NCBI RefSeq assembly: GCF_009856865.1
Contig: NZ_WVUD01000003.1
Span: forward strand, 1-64,000
DNA length: 64,000 nucleotides
Reading direction: 5' to 3'
From: Solidesulfovibrio aerotolerans
GTDB lineage: Bacteria > Desulfobacterota > Desulfovibrionia > Desulfovibrionales > Desulfovibrionaceae
Shown: in pieces, positions 1-8,900 of the stretch
Numbering within the stretch: the first letter of the stretch is position 1
Layout: each line of letters opens with the position of its first letter
Position numbers and translations under genes: made by a program
The notes under the pieces: model-generated
Told to the model about the DNA's origin: nothing
Databases searched by the model: none
What the model saw: the letters and a program-made list of their open reading frames with translations, nothing else

Positions 1-4
1 GGGT

Positions 5-50
5 CTGGGGGAGGGAACCCCTTTTTTCAAAAAGGGGTTCCCTCCCCCAG
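5..50. terminator. Perfect hairpin upstream of xseA
   Basis: A perfect 22-base-pair inverted repeat (5-26 with 29-50, two-base loop) whose arms carry CTGGGGGAGGGAACCCC followed by T/A tracts. The internal T run next to the loop and the A run on the other arm fit a bidirectional intrinsic terminator for a gene ending just outside the window. Seen directly; the terminator role is inferred. Confidence 0.7.
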
Positions 51-77
51 TCTTCCTCTCCCCCCCCGGACGCACGC

Positions 78-1487
78 ATGCCCCATATATTTGAAGTCGG
101 TGAGTTGACGCGGTCTTTAAAGGACGTGGTCGAGTCCGAGTTCCCGTTTGTCTGGGTGCGCGGGCAGGTGGTGAACCTGTCGCGTCCGGGTTCGGGGCAT
201 TTGTATTTTTCCTTGCGTGACGCCGAGGCTTCGTTGTCCGTGGTGTGGTTTCGCGGTGCCCAGGCCGGGAAAGTGTCGGCTGGCGGCGAGCGTTATGATC
301 CGCTGACCGGCGAGGTTTTGGACCGGCCGCTGGCCGAGTCGATCACTGACGGCATGGAAGTCATGGTGGCCGGGCGGCTGACGGTTTATGCGCCGCGCGG
401 CGTGTACCAGCTCGTGGCCGAGGTGGTGCAGGAGGTCGGGGCCGGGCGGTTGTGGCTGGAATTTGAGGCCCTTAAAAAAGATCTGGCGGCTAAAGGCTAT
501 TTCGACGCGGGCAGAAAGCGGCAACTGCCGCCCCATGCGACCCGGGTGGCGGTCATAACGGCCCCGACCGGTGCTGCAGTGCGCGATTTTATCCGCATCG
601 GCCGCGAGCGGGGGCACGGGAGTCAAGTGCGCGTCTATCCGACCCTGGTCCAGGGCGAGGCCGCCCCGGCCGGCATTGTGCGGGCCATGCTGCGGGCCGT
701 GGCCGACGACTGGGCCGAGGTGCTGGTCCTTCTTCGCGGCGGCGGTTCCCTGGAAGATTTGTGGGCCTTTAATACGTCGGATGTGGCCCGGGCCATTTTC
801 GCTTCGCCGGTGCCGGTCTTGACCGGTGTCGGCCACGAGGTTGATGTCACCATCGCCGACATGGTGGCCGATGTGCGCGCCGCCACGCCCTCCCATGCCG
901 CCCAACTGCTGTGGCCCGAGCGGGGGATGCTGGCCCAGCGGGTGGACGACGCCGAACTGGCCGTCAAGCGCATCATTGGTGCGCTGCTGGCCAGCCGCGA
1001 GCGGGAACTGGCCGTGCTGGCCCGGGGGCTGGCCTGGCTGTCGCCGTCGCGCCGGCTGGATCGGCTGACGCAATCCTTTGACGGTGCGAACCAGCGCTTG
1101 ACCAGGGCCGGGACCGGCTATCTGGACGGGCTGGACCGGCGGTTGGATGGCCTTACGGCCCGGGTGTCCCGGCGCTTTGATGCCCAGAGCCTGGACGCCA
1201 GGCAGGAGGCTTTGGCCCGGCGTGTCGAGCGCTTGGCCGCAGCGGCGAAGCTGTTTGTGGCCGAGCAGCAGCAACGGCTGGTACTGGCCGGGGCGCATCT
1301 CACCGGCCTTGATCCGGCCGCACCGCTGGCCCGGGGCTACAGCCTGACCACGGTGGCGCGTACGGGGAAATTTTTGCGTCGGCAGGCTGACGTGCGCCCT
1401 GGCGACAAGCTGGACATCATGGTGTATGAAGGCCGCGTCCGGGCCGTGGTGACGGACGGCGAGCCGGATGCTGGAGACAAGTCGTGA
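78..1487 (+). CDS. xseA: Exodeoxyribonuclease VII large subunit
   Basis: Large, catalytic subunit of exonuclease VII, which degrades single-stranded DNA from both ends in mismatch repair and recombination. The 469-residue product has the family order: N-terminal OB fold (about residues 5-100, with WVRGQVVNLSRPGSGHLYFSL), then the catalytic domain with VAVITAPTGAAVRDFIRI and LLRGGGSLEDLWAFN, GVGHEVDVTIADMVADVRAATPSHAA, and a coiled-coil C-terminal half that binds XseB. Length is normal for the family. The ATG follows a weak ribosome-binding region, but residues from the first codon match the family. The stop overlaps the xseB start (GTGA), so the two are translationally coupled, as expected for a complex with many small subunits per large one. 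Confidence 0.96.
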   Translation: MPHIFEVGELTRSLKDVVESEFPFVWVRGQVVNLSRPGSGHLYFSLRDAEASLSVVWFRGAQAGKVSAGGERYDPLTGEVLDRPLAESITDGMEVMVAGRLTVYAPRGVYQLVAEVVQEVGAGRLWLEFEALKKDLAAKGYFDAGRKRQLPPHATRVAVITAPTGAAVRDFIRIGRERGHGSQVRVYPTLVQGEAAPAGIVRAMLRAVADDWAEVLVLLRGGGSLEDLWAFNTSDVARAIFASPVPVLTGVGHEVDVTIADMVADVRAATPSHAAQLLWPERGMLAQRVDDAELAVKRIIGALLASRERELAVLARGLAWLSPSRRLDRLTQSFDGANQRLTRAGTGYLDGLDRRLDGLTARVSRRFDAQSLDARQEALARRVERLAAAAKLFVAEQQQRLVLAGAHLTGLDPAAPLARGYSLTTVARTGKFLRRQADVRPGDKLDIMVYEGRVRAVVTDGEPDAGDKS

Positions 1488-1747
1488 GCGTGAAAGAAGA
1501 ATCCTTCGAGAAGGCCTTGGAACGGTTGGAGCGAATAGCCGTGCGCCTGGAAGCCGGCGACGTGCCGCTGGAAAAGGGCGTGGCCCTGTATAAAGAGGGC
1601 ATGGGGCTGGTGGGAACCTGTCGCAAACGGTTGGAAGCCGCCCGCATGGAAATCGCCCTGGCCGGCGAAGACGGGACGCTGCGGCCGTTTGCGGTGACAG
1701 ACGACGAGGCCGCCGGTCTGGCCGGTGCTGCCGGGGAGGAGTCGTGA
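1484..1747 (+). CDS. xseB: Exodeoxyribonuclease VII small subunit
   Basis: The 87-residue small subunit of exonuclease VII, which wraps around the coiled coil of XseA. Family hallmarks are visible: SFEKALERLERIAVRLE near the start and a VPLEKGVALYKEGMGLV segment in the centre. It starts with GTG overlapping the xseA stop, and its own stop overlaps the GTG of ispA, so xseA-xseB-ispA form one tightly coupled operon. The last 25 residues, rich in Ala/Gly/Glu, go beyond the conserved core. Confidence 0.95.
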   Translation: MSVKEESFEKALERLERIAVRLEAGDVPLEKGVALYKEGMGLVGTCRKRLEAARMEIALAGEDGTLRPFAVTDDEAAGLAGAAGEES

Positions 1748-2643
1748 CGGTAAAAGAAAGGTTGGCTGCGCTGGCGGCCGAGGTCGAGGTCTATCTGCGG
1801 GAGCGGTTCGGGGTGCGCCTGCGTGAGCGCGGCGTGCCGGAGAATCTGCTTGCCGCCATGGAATATTCGCTCCTGGCCGGCGGCAAGCGGCTGCGGCCGG
1901 TCTTGTGTCTGACCTTTGCCGAGCTGTTTGAGGCCCAGCGGGGTCGCGTCATGCCCTTTGCCGCCGGGTTTGAGTTGATCCACACCTATTCGCTGGTCCA
2001 CGATGATCTGCCGGCCATGGACGACGACGATCTGCGTCGCGGCCGGCCGTCCAATCACAAAGTTTTTGGCGAGGCCGGGGCCATTTTAGCCGGCGATGCC
2101 CTTTTGACCGAAGCCTTTGGCTGCATGGGCCGGACCTGGCCGGGAGTGGCGGCCGAGCTGGTTCTGCCGGCCTTGTCCGAGGCGGCCAAAGCGGCTGGAG
2201 CGGCCGGCATGGTGGGCGGGCAGGTCCTCGACATGGACTACACCGCCCGGGATGGCCTGACCCTGGCCGAGCTGGCCCGGATGCAGACCCTTAAAACCGG
2301 AGCGCTCATTACCGCCTCCTGCGTGTGCGGGGCGATCCTGGCCGGGGCTGGCGAAGAGGGTGTGGCCCGGGCGCGGGAATACGGCGAGGCCGTGGGCGCG
2401 GCCTTTCAGATCGTTGACGACATTCTCGATGAGATCGGCGACGCCGCGACCCTTGGCAAGCCTGTGGGCAGCGACCGGGAGCAGGGTAAAAATACCTATC
2501 CCAGCATGATCGGCCTTGACGAAAGCCGCCGGCTGGCCGAGGAACGCGTGGCCGCTGCCGTGGCCGCCATCGAACCGTACCGTGGCGAGGCGTCCGAATT
2601 TTTGCGGGATTTGGCCCGCTACATCGTGGTGCGGGTGCAGTAA
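1744..2643 (+). CDS. ispA: Polyprenyl (farnesyl/geranylgeranyl) diphosphate synthase
   Basis: Condenses isopentenyl diphosphate with allylic diphosphates to give C15 or C20 prenyl diphosphates for quinone, undecaprenyl and other isoprenoids. The 299-residue protein has GGKRLRP (about residues 46-52), the first Asp-rich motif DDLPAMDDDD (87-96), and the second Asp-rich motif in QIVDDILDE. The residue pair before the first DDxxD (HD) and the insertion within it are typical of bacterial FPP synthases. It starts with GTG overlapping the xseB stop and is followed 37 bases later by dxs, the usual isoprenoid neighbourhood. Product chain length cannot be fixed from sequence alone. Confidence 0.93.
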   Translation: MTVKERLAALAAEVEVYLRERFGVRLRERGVPENLLAAMEYSLLAGGKRLRPVLCLTFAELFEAQRGRVMPFAAGFELIHTYSLVHDDLPAMDDDDLRRGRPSNHKVFGEAGAILAGDALLTEAFGCMGRTWPGVAAELVLPALSEAAKAAGAAGMVGGQVLDMDYTARDGLTLAELARMQTLKTGALITASCVCGAILAGAGEEGVARAREYGEAVGAAFQIVDDILDEIGDAATLGKPVGSDREQGKNTYPSMIGLDESRRLAEERVAAAVAAIEPYRGEASEFLRDLARYIVVRVQ

Positions 2644-2680
2644 CGCCAGTACGCCCGGGCAGGGACAAGGAACAGACGCA

Positions 2681-4582
2681 ATGACGGCAATGAGCGATAC
2701 GGCCCTTCGCATCCTCCCGCGCATCAGGCATCCGCATGACGTGGCCGATCTTTCCGCTGAAGAGCGGACCGTACTGGCCGAGGAAATCCGGCAGGTCATT
2801 ATTGGCACGGTGTCCATGAACGGCGGCCATCTGGCCCCGTCGCTGGGCGTCGTGGAGCTGACCGTGGCTTTGCTCGCCGCCTTTGATCCCGGCCGCGACA
2901 AGCTGGTCTGGGACGTGGGGCATCAGGCCTATGCCTACAAGATCCTCACCGGCCGCCAGGAAGAATTTCACACCTTGCGCACCATGGGCGGCATAAGCGG
3001 CTTCCCGCGCCCGGCCGAAAGCCCCTACGATCATTTCGGCGTCGGCCACTCCAGCACCTCCATCTCGGCGGCCCTGGGGCTGGCCATGGCCCGGGACCGC
3101 AAGGGCGAGGACCACGACGTGGTGGCCATCATCGGCGACGGCTCCATGACCGCCGGTCTGGCCTATGAGGGGCTCAATCAGGCTGGGGGCTGGGGCGGGC
3201 GGCTTATCGTCGTTTTAAACGACAACGAGATGTCGATTTCCAAAAACGTCGGGGCGCTCTCGCTGTTTTTGAGCCGCAAACTCAACCAGCGCTGGGTCAA
3301 GCGGCTGAAAAAGGACATGGAAAGCTGGATCGGCTCGCTGCCCTATGGCGGCGACCTGATGGGCTATGTCCGGCGCGGCGAGGAATCGTTTAAAAGCTTT
3401 TTTACGCCCGGCATGCTGTTTGAGGCCTTTCGCTTTAATTACCTCGGTCCCATCGACGGCCACAACACCGAACGGCTCATCGAAGTTTTCAAGGAAATCA
3501 AAGGGATCGAAGGTCCGGTGCTGGTCCATGTGCTCACCAAAAAGGGCCGGGGCTACGAACCGGCCGAGAGCAATCCCACCTATTTCCATGGCGTGGGCTG
3601 TTTTGAGCCGGAAACCGGCTTGGTGGAAAAGCCCGGGGTGTGTGCGCCAAGCTATACGCAGGTCTTTGGCGAGGCCTTGCTGGCGGCGGCCAAGGCCGAT
3701 CCCCGGGTCATGGCCATCACCGCTGCCATGCCCGAGGGCACGGGCCTGTCCCGTTTCGCCACCGAGCTGCCCGAGCGCTTTGTCGATGTCGGCATATGCG
3801 AACAGCACGCCGTCACCTTTGCCGCCGGTCTGGCTATAGCCGGGTTCAAGCCGGTGGTGGCCATCTATTCCACCTTCATGCAGCGCTCCTACGACCAGAT
3901 CGTCCACGATGTCTGCCTGCAGGAGCTGCCCGTGACCTTTTGCCTCGACCGGGGCGGCCTTGTGGGCGAGGACGGGGCCACCCATCACGGGGCCTTTGAC
4001 ATTTCCTTTCTGCGCCACATTCCCAACCTCGTTTTCATGGCTCCGGGCAGCGAAGCCGAACTGCCAGCCATGCTGGCCACCGCCCTGGCCCATCCCGGCC
4101 CGGTCGCCATCCGCTATCCCCGGGGAGCCGGCGTGGGCCTGCCTGTGCCCCAGACGGCCGAACCGTTGCCGCTTGGCCAGGGCGTTTTGGTGCGCCAGGG
4201 GACCGATGCCCTGGTCGTGGCCATCGGCAGCCGGGTTATGCCGGCCGTGGCCGCAGCCGATGCCCTGGCGCGCGAAACAGGCAGGGAAGTGGCGGTCTTT
4301 AACGCCCGCTTTATAAAGCCCTTGCCCAAGGACCAGCTTTTGGAACTGGCCGGCCGCTATCCGTTGTGGCTGACGGTGGAGGAAAATGTGCTCCAGGGCG
4401 GTTTCGGTTCGGCCGTGGTGGAGCTGCTTTCCGACGCCGGGGCGCTCTCCGGCCTCACCATCACGCGTCTGGGCCTGCCTGACGCCTTTGTGGAGCACGG
4501 CGCGCAAAAGGCCCTGCGGGCGCTGTGCGGCATCGACCAGAGCGGCATCAAGGCAGCCCTTTTGCGCCTGCTTGGGCTGTAG
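2681..4582 (+). CDS. dxs: 1-deoxy-D-xylulose-5-phosphate synthase
   Basis: First enzyme of the MEP pathway: thiamine-diphosphate-dependent condensation of pyruvate and glyceraldehyde 3-phosphate. The open frame extends upstream into ispA, but the ATG at 2681 is chosen because AGGGACAAGG lies ten bases ahead of it and the family N-terminus begins here, giving 633 residues (a second ATG at 2690 is possible). Seen: GHQAYAYKILTGR, the ThDP motif GDGSMTAGLAYEGLN ending in LNDNEMSIS, the transketolase central domain with CEQHAVTFAAGLA, and a C-terminal domain with TVEEN and GGFGSAV. Together with ispA here and ispH at 36 kb, isoprenoid synthesis by the MEP route is supported. Confidence 0.96.
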   Translation: MTAMSDTALRILPRIRHPHDVADLSAEERTVLAEEIRQVIIGTVSMNGGHLAPSLGVVELTVALLAAFDPGRDKLVWDVGHQAYAYKILTGRQEEFHTLRTMGGISGFPRPAESPYDHFGVGHSSTSISAALGLAMARDRKGEDHDVVAIIGDGSMTAGLAYEGLNQAGGWGGRLIVVLNDNEMSISKNVGALSLFLSRKLNQRWVKRLKKDMESWIGSLPYGGDLMGYVRRGEESFKSFFTPGMLFEAFRFNYLGPIDGHNTERLIEVFKEIKGIEGPVLVHVLTKKGRGYEPAESNPTYFHGVGCFEPETGLVEKPGVCAPSYTQVFGEALLAAAKADPRVMAITAAMPEGTGLSRFATELPERFVDVGICEQHAVTFAAGLAIAGFKPVVAIYSTFMQRSYDQIVHDVCLQELPVTFCLDRGGLVGEDGATHHGAFDISFLRHIPNLVFMAPGSEAELPAMLATALAHPGPVAIRYPRGAGVGLPVPQTAEPLPLGQGVLVRQGTDALVVAIGSRVMPAVAAADALARETGREVAVFNARFIKPLPKDQLLELAGRYPLWLTVEENVLQGGFGSAVVELLSDAGALSGLTITRLGLPDAFVEHGAQKALRALCGIDQSGIKAALLRLLGL

Positions 4583-4667
4583 CCGGACATGTGGGGCGCA
4601 GTGCCCGGTGCGTTGGCCGTTGGCCTGGACGGCCTGTTCTGTCTGGACGGTGCGGGCCTGAGAGGAT

Positions 4668-4784
4668 ATGGTCAAAGCCTTGCGCCAGGGGAACACGACT
4701 GTTTTTGAGGGCTTTTTGCCCGGTTTCCCGGACGCCATCAAGGAGCAGGCCGGCCATTGCGGGGGCGGCACTGCCGAGGATTAA
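4668..4784 (+). CDS. Possible 38-residue small protein
   Basis: In the 216-base gap between dxs and the deoxyhypusine-synthase-like gene there is a short open frame starting ATG GTC AAA GCC and ending TAA, with mostly G/C third positions like its neighbours. AGAGG lies directly before the ATG, closer than normal. The product ends in HCGGGTAED and matches no family I recognise. The stop is 14 bases before the next ATG, so it could be a leader or coupling ORF. Weak support; it may be chance. Confidence 0.25.
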   Translation: MVKALRQGNTTVFEGFLPGFPDAIKEQAGHCGGGTAED

Positions 4785-4798
4785 CCCAAGGAGTTACA

Positions 4799-5770
4799 AT
4801 GTCTTCCATATCCCGTTTCATGGAAACCAATTTCCGTCACTTCAACGCCCGCGAGACCCTTGACGCAGCCAAGGCCTGGAACGACCTGCTGGGCCGGGGC
4901 GGCAAGATGTTTCTCACCATGGCCGGGGCCATGAGCACCTGCGAACTGGGCATTTCCCTGGCCGAGATGATCCGCCAGGACAAGGTCCACGCCATCAGCT
5001 GCACCGCCGCCAACCTTGAAGAGGATCTGTTTAATCTCTTCAATCACAACGAATACAAGATGGTCCCCGAATACCGCGACCTTTCGCCCGAAGCGGAAAA
5101 GGCGCTGTACGACCAGGGATTTAATCGTGTCACCGATACCTGCATTCCCGAAGGGGTGCTGCGTCAGGTGCAGCGCCGTATCTCCAAGTTGTGGGCCGCC
5201 GCTGCCGATTCCGGCAAGCCCATGTTCCCCTACGAATACATGTACGCGCTGTTGGATCAGCCCGATATCGAGCAGTTTTTTCAGGTTCCCAAGGAGCATT
5301 CCTGGGTGCTGGCGGCCAAGGAAAAGGGCCTGACCATCTATTCGCCGGGTTTTGAAGACAGCACGCTGGGCAATATCTTTTGCGCCGAAGTGATCCTCGG
5401 CCACGTCAAGAGCCACAGCGCCATCCGCACCGGCACCGAGCAGATGGAAGTGTTGGCCCAGTGGTACACCGAGCAGGGCAAGGCCGGCACGCCCATCGGC
5501 TTTTTCCAGATCGGCGGCGGCATCGCAGCGGATTTTCCCATCTGCGTGGTGCCCATGCTCATTCAGGACCTGGAACGCGAAGACACGCCGTTTTGGGCCT
5601 ATTTCGCCCAGATCGGTGATTCCACCACCTCCTACGGCTCCTATTCCGGCGCGGTCCCCAATGAAAAGATCACCTGGGGCAAGCTCGATATCGATACGCC
5701 CCGGTTTATGATCAATTCCGACGCCTCCATTGTGGCACCGCTGATTTTTGCCTACGTGCTGGGCTGGTAA
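4799..5770 (+). CDS. Deoxyhypusine synthase-family protein
   Basis: A 323-residue NAD-dependent spermidine-using enzyme of the deoxyhypusine synthase fold. Seen: MAGAMSTCELG and SCTAANLEEDLFNL in the NAD-binding region, the YSPGFEDSTLGN loop that carries substrate-binding residues, the GGGIAADF stretch and TWGKLDI with Lys295 at the place of the lysine that forms the enzyme-butylamine intermediate. Bacteria lack the eukaryotic/archaeal substrate eIF5A, so this homologue probably transfers the aminobutyl group to a small amine (homospermidine-synthase-like) or to an unknown protein; that is inference. The ATG at 4799 is chosen over an upstream in-frame start because AAGGAG sits five bases before it. 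Confidence 0.88.
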   Translation: MSSISRFMETNFRHFNARETLDAAKAWNDLLGRGGKMFLTMAGAMSTCELGISLAEMIRQDKVHAISCTAANLEEDLFNLFNHNEYKMVPEYRDLSPEAEKALYDQGFNRVTDTCIPEGVLRQVQRRISKLWAAAADSGKPMFPYEYMYALLDQPDIEQFFQVPKEHSWVLAAKEKGLTIYSPGFEDSTLGNIFCAEVILGHVKSHSAIRTGTEQMEVLAQWYTEQGKAGTPIGFFQIGGGIAADFPICVVPMLIQDLEREDTPFWAYFAQIGDSTTSYGSYSGAVPNEKITWGKLDIDTPRFMINSDASIVAPLIFAYVLGW

Positions 5771-5890
5771 AACCGATAAAAGTCTTTGCTTTCGGGAGGA
5801 TCGGGCGTAGAAAAAGGCCGCATCCCTCTGGTTACAATCCGCACGGCGCGGGTGCTTGTATGCAGGAAACCGCCAAACCTGGAGGAGACC

Positions 5891-6133
5891 GTGAGCAATT
5901 TTACCGAAGCCGATCTGCCGGTCAGCATCGACCACGAACAAATGGTAACGCTTGGCGACGGCACGACCATCCGTTTTGAAACCAACGGCGAGGCCAAAGA
6001 CATTTACGTGGGCGATTCGTTTACGGCCAATACCCAACTCTTCCCTGGCAACGACTTTTTTGTCGAAGCCGGCGGCAAGACCTTTAAGGTGACAGCCGAA
6101 TTCGAGGATGTCGTCACGGTCAGCGCGGCCTAG
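5891..6133 (+). CDS. Small conserved-looking protein of unknown function
   Basis: An 80-residue acidic protein starting MSNFTEADLPV. The frame is open further upstream, but the GTG at 5891 has a strong GGAGGAG site immediately ahead, so this start is preferred. It has no signal peptide, membrane segment or cysteine. Predominantly short beta-type segments (TTIRFETNG, KDIYVGDSF, KTFKVTAEF, DVVTVSAA) suggest a small beta fold. It lies 120 bases after the deoxyhypusine-synthase-like gene and may share its transcript. I do not recognise the family. Confidence 0.7.
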   Translation: MSNFTEADLPVSIDHEQMVTLGDGTTIRFETNGEAKDIYVGDSFTANTQLFPGNDFFVEAGGKTFKVTAEFEDVVTVSAA

Positions 6134-6193
6134 GCGCGTCCTGGACACGCCTCACGCGGTTTGACACGGCAGGCTGCCGTCATCATTGTTCTA

Positions 6194-6222
6194 TTCTCGT
6201 AAAAAGTAATTTTTTATGAGAA
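6194..6222. repeat. AT-rich stem-loop
   Basis: TTCTCGTAAAAA (6194-6205) pairs with TTTTTATGAGAA (6211-6222) across a five-base loop, with one G-T wobble. It is unusually AT-rich for this window. It may be a terminator half-site or part of a small RNA; the function is not known. Confidence 0.5.
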
Positions 6223-6255
6223 CGCGACACAAGTTTCTTGTTTCTCGCTCGTGGA

Positions 6256-6292
6256 AAGTGGCCGGGGGCTTTGGCTCCCGGCCACTTTTTTG
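6256..6292 (+). terminator. Strong intrinsic terminator
   Basis: AAAGTGGCCGGGGGC and its complement GCTCCCGGCCACTTT form a long GC-rich stem followed by a T run. It lies 120 bases beyond the preceding stop and 280 before malate synthase. The rest of this gap to 6570 holds AT-rich sequence that probably carries the malate synthase promoter, but I could not assign -35/-10 boxes. Confidence 0.8.
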
Positions 6293-6570
6293 GGATCACC
6301 CGGCAGGTGGCCGCACGCGGCGGGAGAAAGCCCCGGTTTGCGTCAATTGCAGCCCGTATGCCCAGCCGTGAAGTACTCTTGTACACTGGATAATTATTTT
6401 TGTGCAGCCACCTTGGCCTGTGTGAATTGATTTATGGGGCTGCGCTTGGCAGCGATTGCTTTCCTCTGGCATCAAATGATAGGCCTTGATGCGATTGGAG
6501 CAGTTTTTTTGAGAAATTTTTCTGTTTACCCGCCTGGCGGGAAGCGCCATACGTCCCAAGGAGTGCCGCC

Positions 6571-8787
6571 ATGTCGCAGCGTATCGCCGTCGCCGGCCTG
6601 TCCGTTGAAAAACACCTCTACGACGTCATCACCAACGAAATCCTGCCGGCAACCGGCCTTGGAGCAGAAGCTTTTTTCGCCGCCCTGGCCAGGTTGGTTG
6701 CTGATCTTGGCCCCCGCAACCGCGAACTGCTCGCCAAGCGCGACGCCCTGCAGGCCGCCATCGATGTCTGGCACAACGAGCGGCGGGAGACGCCCCACGA
6801 CGCCGAGGCCTACAAGTGCTTTCTGGCCGGCATCGGCTATCTGCTGCCCGAAGGCCCGGATTTCACCATCGAAACCGCCGGCGTTGACCCGGAAATCGCT
6901 GCCGTGGCCGGGCCGCAACTTGTCGTGCCCATCACCAACGCCCGCTACGCCCTAAACGCTGCCAATTCCCGCTGGGGCAGCCTGTACGACGCCCTCTACG
7001 GCACGGACGTCATCCCGGAAACCAACGGCGCGGCCAAGGGGCCGGGTTATAATCCGGTGCGCGGCGCGGCAGTCGTGGCGTATGCCGCTTCATTTCTCGA
7101 CCAAACCCTGCCCCTGGCCGCAGGTCGCCACAGCGACGTGGCCGCCTACGCCGTCTCGGACGGCGGTTTGCGCGCAACCCTGGCCGATGGCCGGACTATC
7201 GGCCTCGCCCAACCGGAGCAATGCGTGGGCTTTGCCGGTGCGGCCGAGGCACCCACGGCAGTGTGTCTGCGCCACAACGGTCTGCACGTCGCATTGCTGT
7301 TTGATCGCAACCATCCCGTGGGTGCGGCCAGTCCTTCGGGCCTCAAAGACGTGGTCCTGGAAGCGGCGCTCACCACCATCCTCGACTGCGAGGATTCCGT
7401 GGCCGTGGTGGACGGCCCGGACAAGGCCCAGGCCTATCGCAATCTGCTGGGACTTTTTCGGGGCGACCTTACCGCTTCGTTTGACAAAGGAGGGCGCACG
7501 GTGTCGCGCGGGCTGGCCGAGGACAGGGTCTTTACTGCCCCGGATGGCGCACCCGTGATCCTGCCCGGCCGCAGCCTCCTGCTGGTGCGCACCGTCGGCC
7601 ACCTGATGACCACCGACGCGGTTTTGGACGCTTCCGGCAACGAAATCCCCGAAGGCATGCTCGACGCCCTGGTCACGGGGCTGGTGGGCCTGCATGACGT
7701 GCGGGGGTTGGGGACAAAGCCCAATTCCCGGACCGGCAGCGTGTATATCGTCAAACCCAAGATGCACGGCCCGGACGAAGTGGCCTTTGCCTGCGCCTTG
7801 TTTGGCCGGGTGGAACAGGCGCTCGCCCTGCCGCCCCTGACCCTTAAAATCGGCGTCATGGACGAAGAGCGGCGCACTTCGCTCAATCTCAAGGAATGCG
7901 TGCGCGCCGCCAAGGACCGCATCATCTTTATCAATACCGGCTTTCTCGACCGCACGGGCGATGAAATCCACACCGTCATGGAAGCCGGGCCGGTGGTCGG
8001 CAAAAACGACATGCGCGCCCAGCCCTGGATGGCCGCCTACGAGGACGGCAACGTGGATGTGGGGCTGGCGTGCGGTTTTTCGGGAAAAGCGCAGATCGGC
8101 AAGGGCATGTGGGCCAAGCCGGACCGCATGGCCGAGATGGTGGAGGTAAAGATCGAGCATCCCCGGGCCGGGGCCAATTGCGCCTGGGTGCCTTCGCCCA
8201 CGGCTGCGACGCTGCACGCCATGCACTACCACGCCGTGGATGTCTTCGCCCGCCAGCACGAACTGGCTGGTCGCCACAAGGCCAATCGGGAAATTTTGCT
8301 GACGCTGCCGCTTCTGGGGCAGTCCCGGCCAACGCCCGAGGCCATAACCCGGGAGCTTGAAACCAACTGTCAAAGTATCCTGGGCTATGTCTCGCGCTGG
8401 GTGGACCAGGGTATCGGCTGTTCCAAGGTGCCGGATTTAAACGACGTGGGCCTTATGGAAGACCGGGCAACGTTGCGCATTTCCAGCCAGCATATCGCCA
8501 ATTGGCTGCGCCACGGCCTATGCAGCGAGGCCGAGGTCAGGGCTGTCCTCACGCGCATGGCGGCAGTGGTGGACCGCCAAAACGCCCTGGACCCGGCCTA
8601 CCGGCCCATGGCCCCGGATTATGACGCCTCCATTACCTTTGCCGCGGCCAGGGATTTGATTTTCCTGGGCAGGGAACAGCCCAACGGCTATACGGAACCG
8701 GTCCTGACGGCCAGACGCCGCCAGGCCAAGGCACGGGGCGAAGAGGCTGTGGCACCGGCTGGATCGTCCCCGCAGGGCGTCATATAG
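6571..8787 (+). CDS. glcB: Malate synthase G
   Basis: Condenses glyoxylate with acetyl-CoA to malate, entering glyoxylate or glycolate carbon into the C4 pool. The 738-residue length and layout are those of the monomeric G isoform (TIM barrel with a large N-terminal insertion), not the shorter A isoform. Seen: [27 protein letters not shown], the core segment [49 protein letters not shown] and the C-terminal catalytic-Asp region [26 protein letters not shown] lies seven bases before the ATG. No isocitrate lyase gene is in the window, so the glyoxylate source is not evident here. It appears to be monocistronic. Confidence 0.97.
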   Translation: MSQRIAVAGLSVEKHLYDVITNEILPATGLGAEAFFAALARLVADLGPRNRELLAKRDALQAAIDVWHNERRETPHDAEAYKCFLAGIGYLLPEGPDFTIETAGVDPEIAAVAGPQLVVPITNARYALNAANSRWGSLYDALYGTDVIPETNGAAKGPGYNPVRGAAVVAYAASFLDQTLPLAAGRHSDVAAYAVSDGGLRATLADGRTIGLAQPEQCVGFAGAAEAPTAVCLRHNGLHVALLFDRNHPVGAASPSGLKDVVLEAALTTILDCEDSVAVVDGPDKAQAYRNLLGLFRGDLTASFDKGGRTVSRGLAEDRVFTAPDGAPVILPGRSLLLVRTVGHLMTTDAVLDASGNEIPEGMLDALVTGLVGLHDVRGLGTKPNSRTGSVYIVKPKMHGPDEVAFACALFGRVEQALALPPLTLKIGVMDEERRTSLNLKECVRAAKDRIIFINTGFLDRTGDEIHTVMEAGPVVGKNDMRAQPWMAAYEDGNVDVGLACGFSGKAQIGKGMWAKPDRMAEMVEVKIEHPRAGANCAWVPSPTAATLHAMHYHAVDVFARQHELAGRHKANREILLTLPLLGQSRPTPEAITRELETNCQSILGYVSRWVDQGIGCSKVPDLNDVGLMEDRATLRISSQHIANWLRHGLCSEAEVRAVLTRMAAVVDRQNALDPAYRPMAPDYDASITFAAARDLIFLGREQPNGYTEPVLTARRRQAKARGEEAVAPAGSSPQGVI

Positions 8788-8846
8788 TTTTAGTCACAAG
8801 GCGCATGGCGGGTATGCGCTGCAAACTGATTGCTTCACTTCGCCGG

Positions 8847-8876
8847 TCCGGTTGCGACGCTTGGTCGTTGCAACCG
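8847..8876. repeat. Inverted repeat upstream of fliL-like gene
   Basis: GGTTGCGAC and GTCGTTGCAACC form an imperfect hairpin (a three-base bulge) in the short leader before the FliL-like gene. It could be an operator or mRNA structure; the role is unknown. Confidence 0.35.
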
Positions 8877-8900
8877 TTGGCTGGTGCAAGGAGATCGTCC

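Larger units (their letters stand above)
6161..6292 (+). ncRNA. Candidate small RNA with promoter and terminator
   Basis: Within the 437-base gap before malate synthase (6134-6570) there is a TTGACA at 6161 inside an inverted repeat (ACGGC-N5-GCCGT), a poor -10 match near 6184-6189, an AT-rich stem-loop at 6194-6222 and a strong terminator at 6256-6292. No credible open frame lies between. This could be a small RNA of roughly 100 bases, or the two hairpins could simply be the 3' end of the upstream 80-residue gene's transcript. Inference. Confidence 0.3.

Noticed and set aside
6446-6461. A sigma-54-like TTGGCA...TTGCT before malate synthase
   Set aside because: The GG and GC elements are two bases too close together to be a functional -24/-12 promoter.
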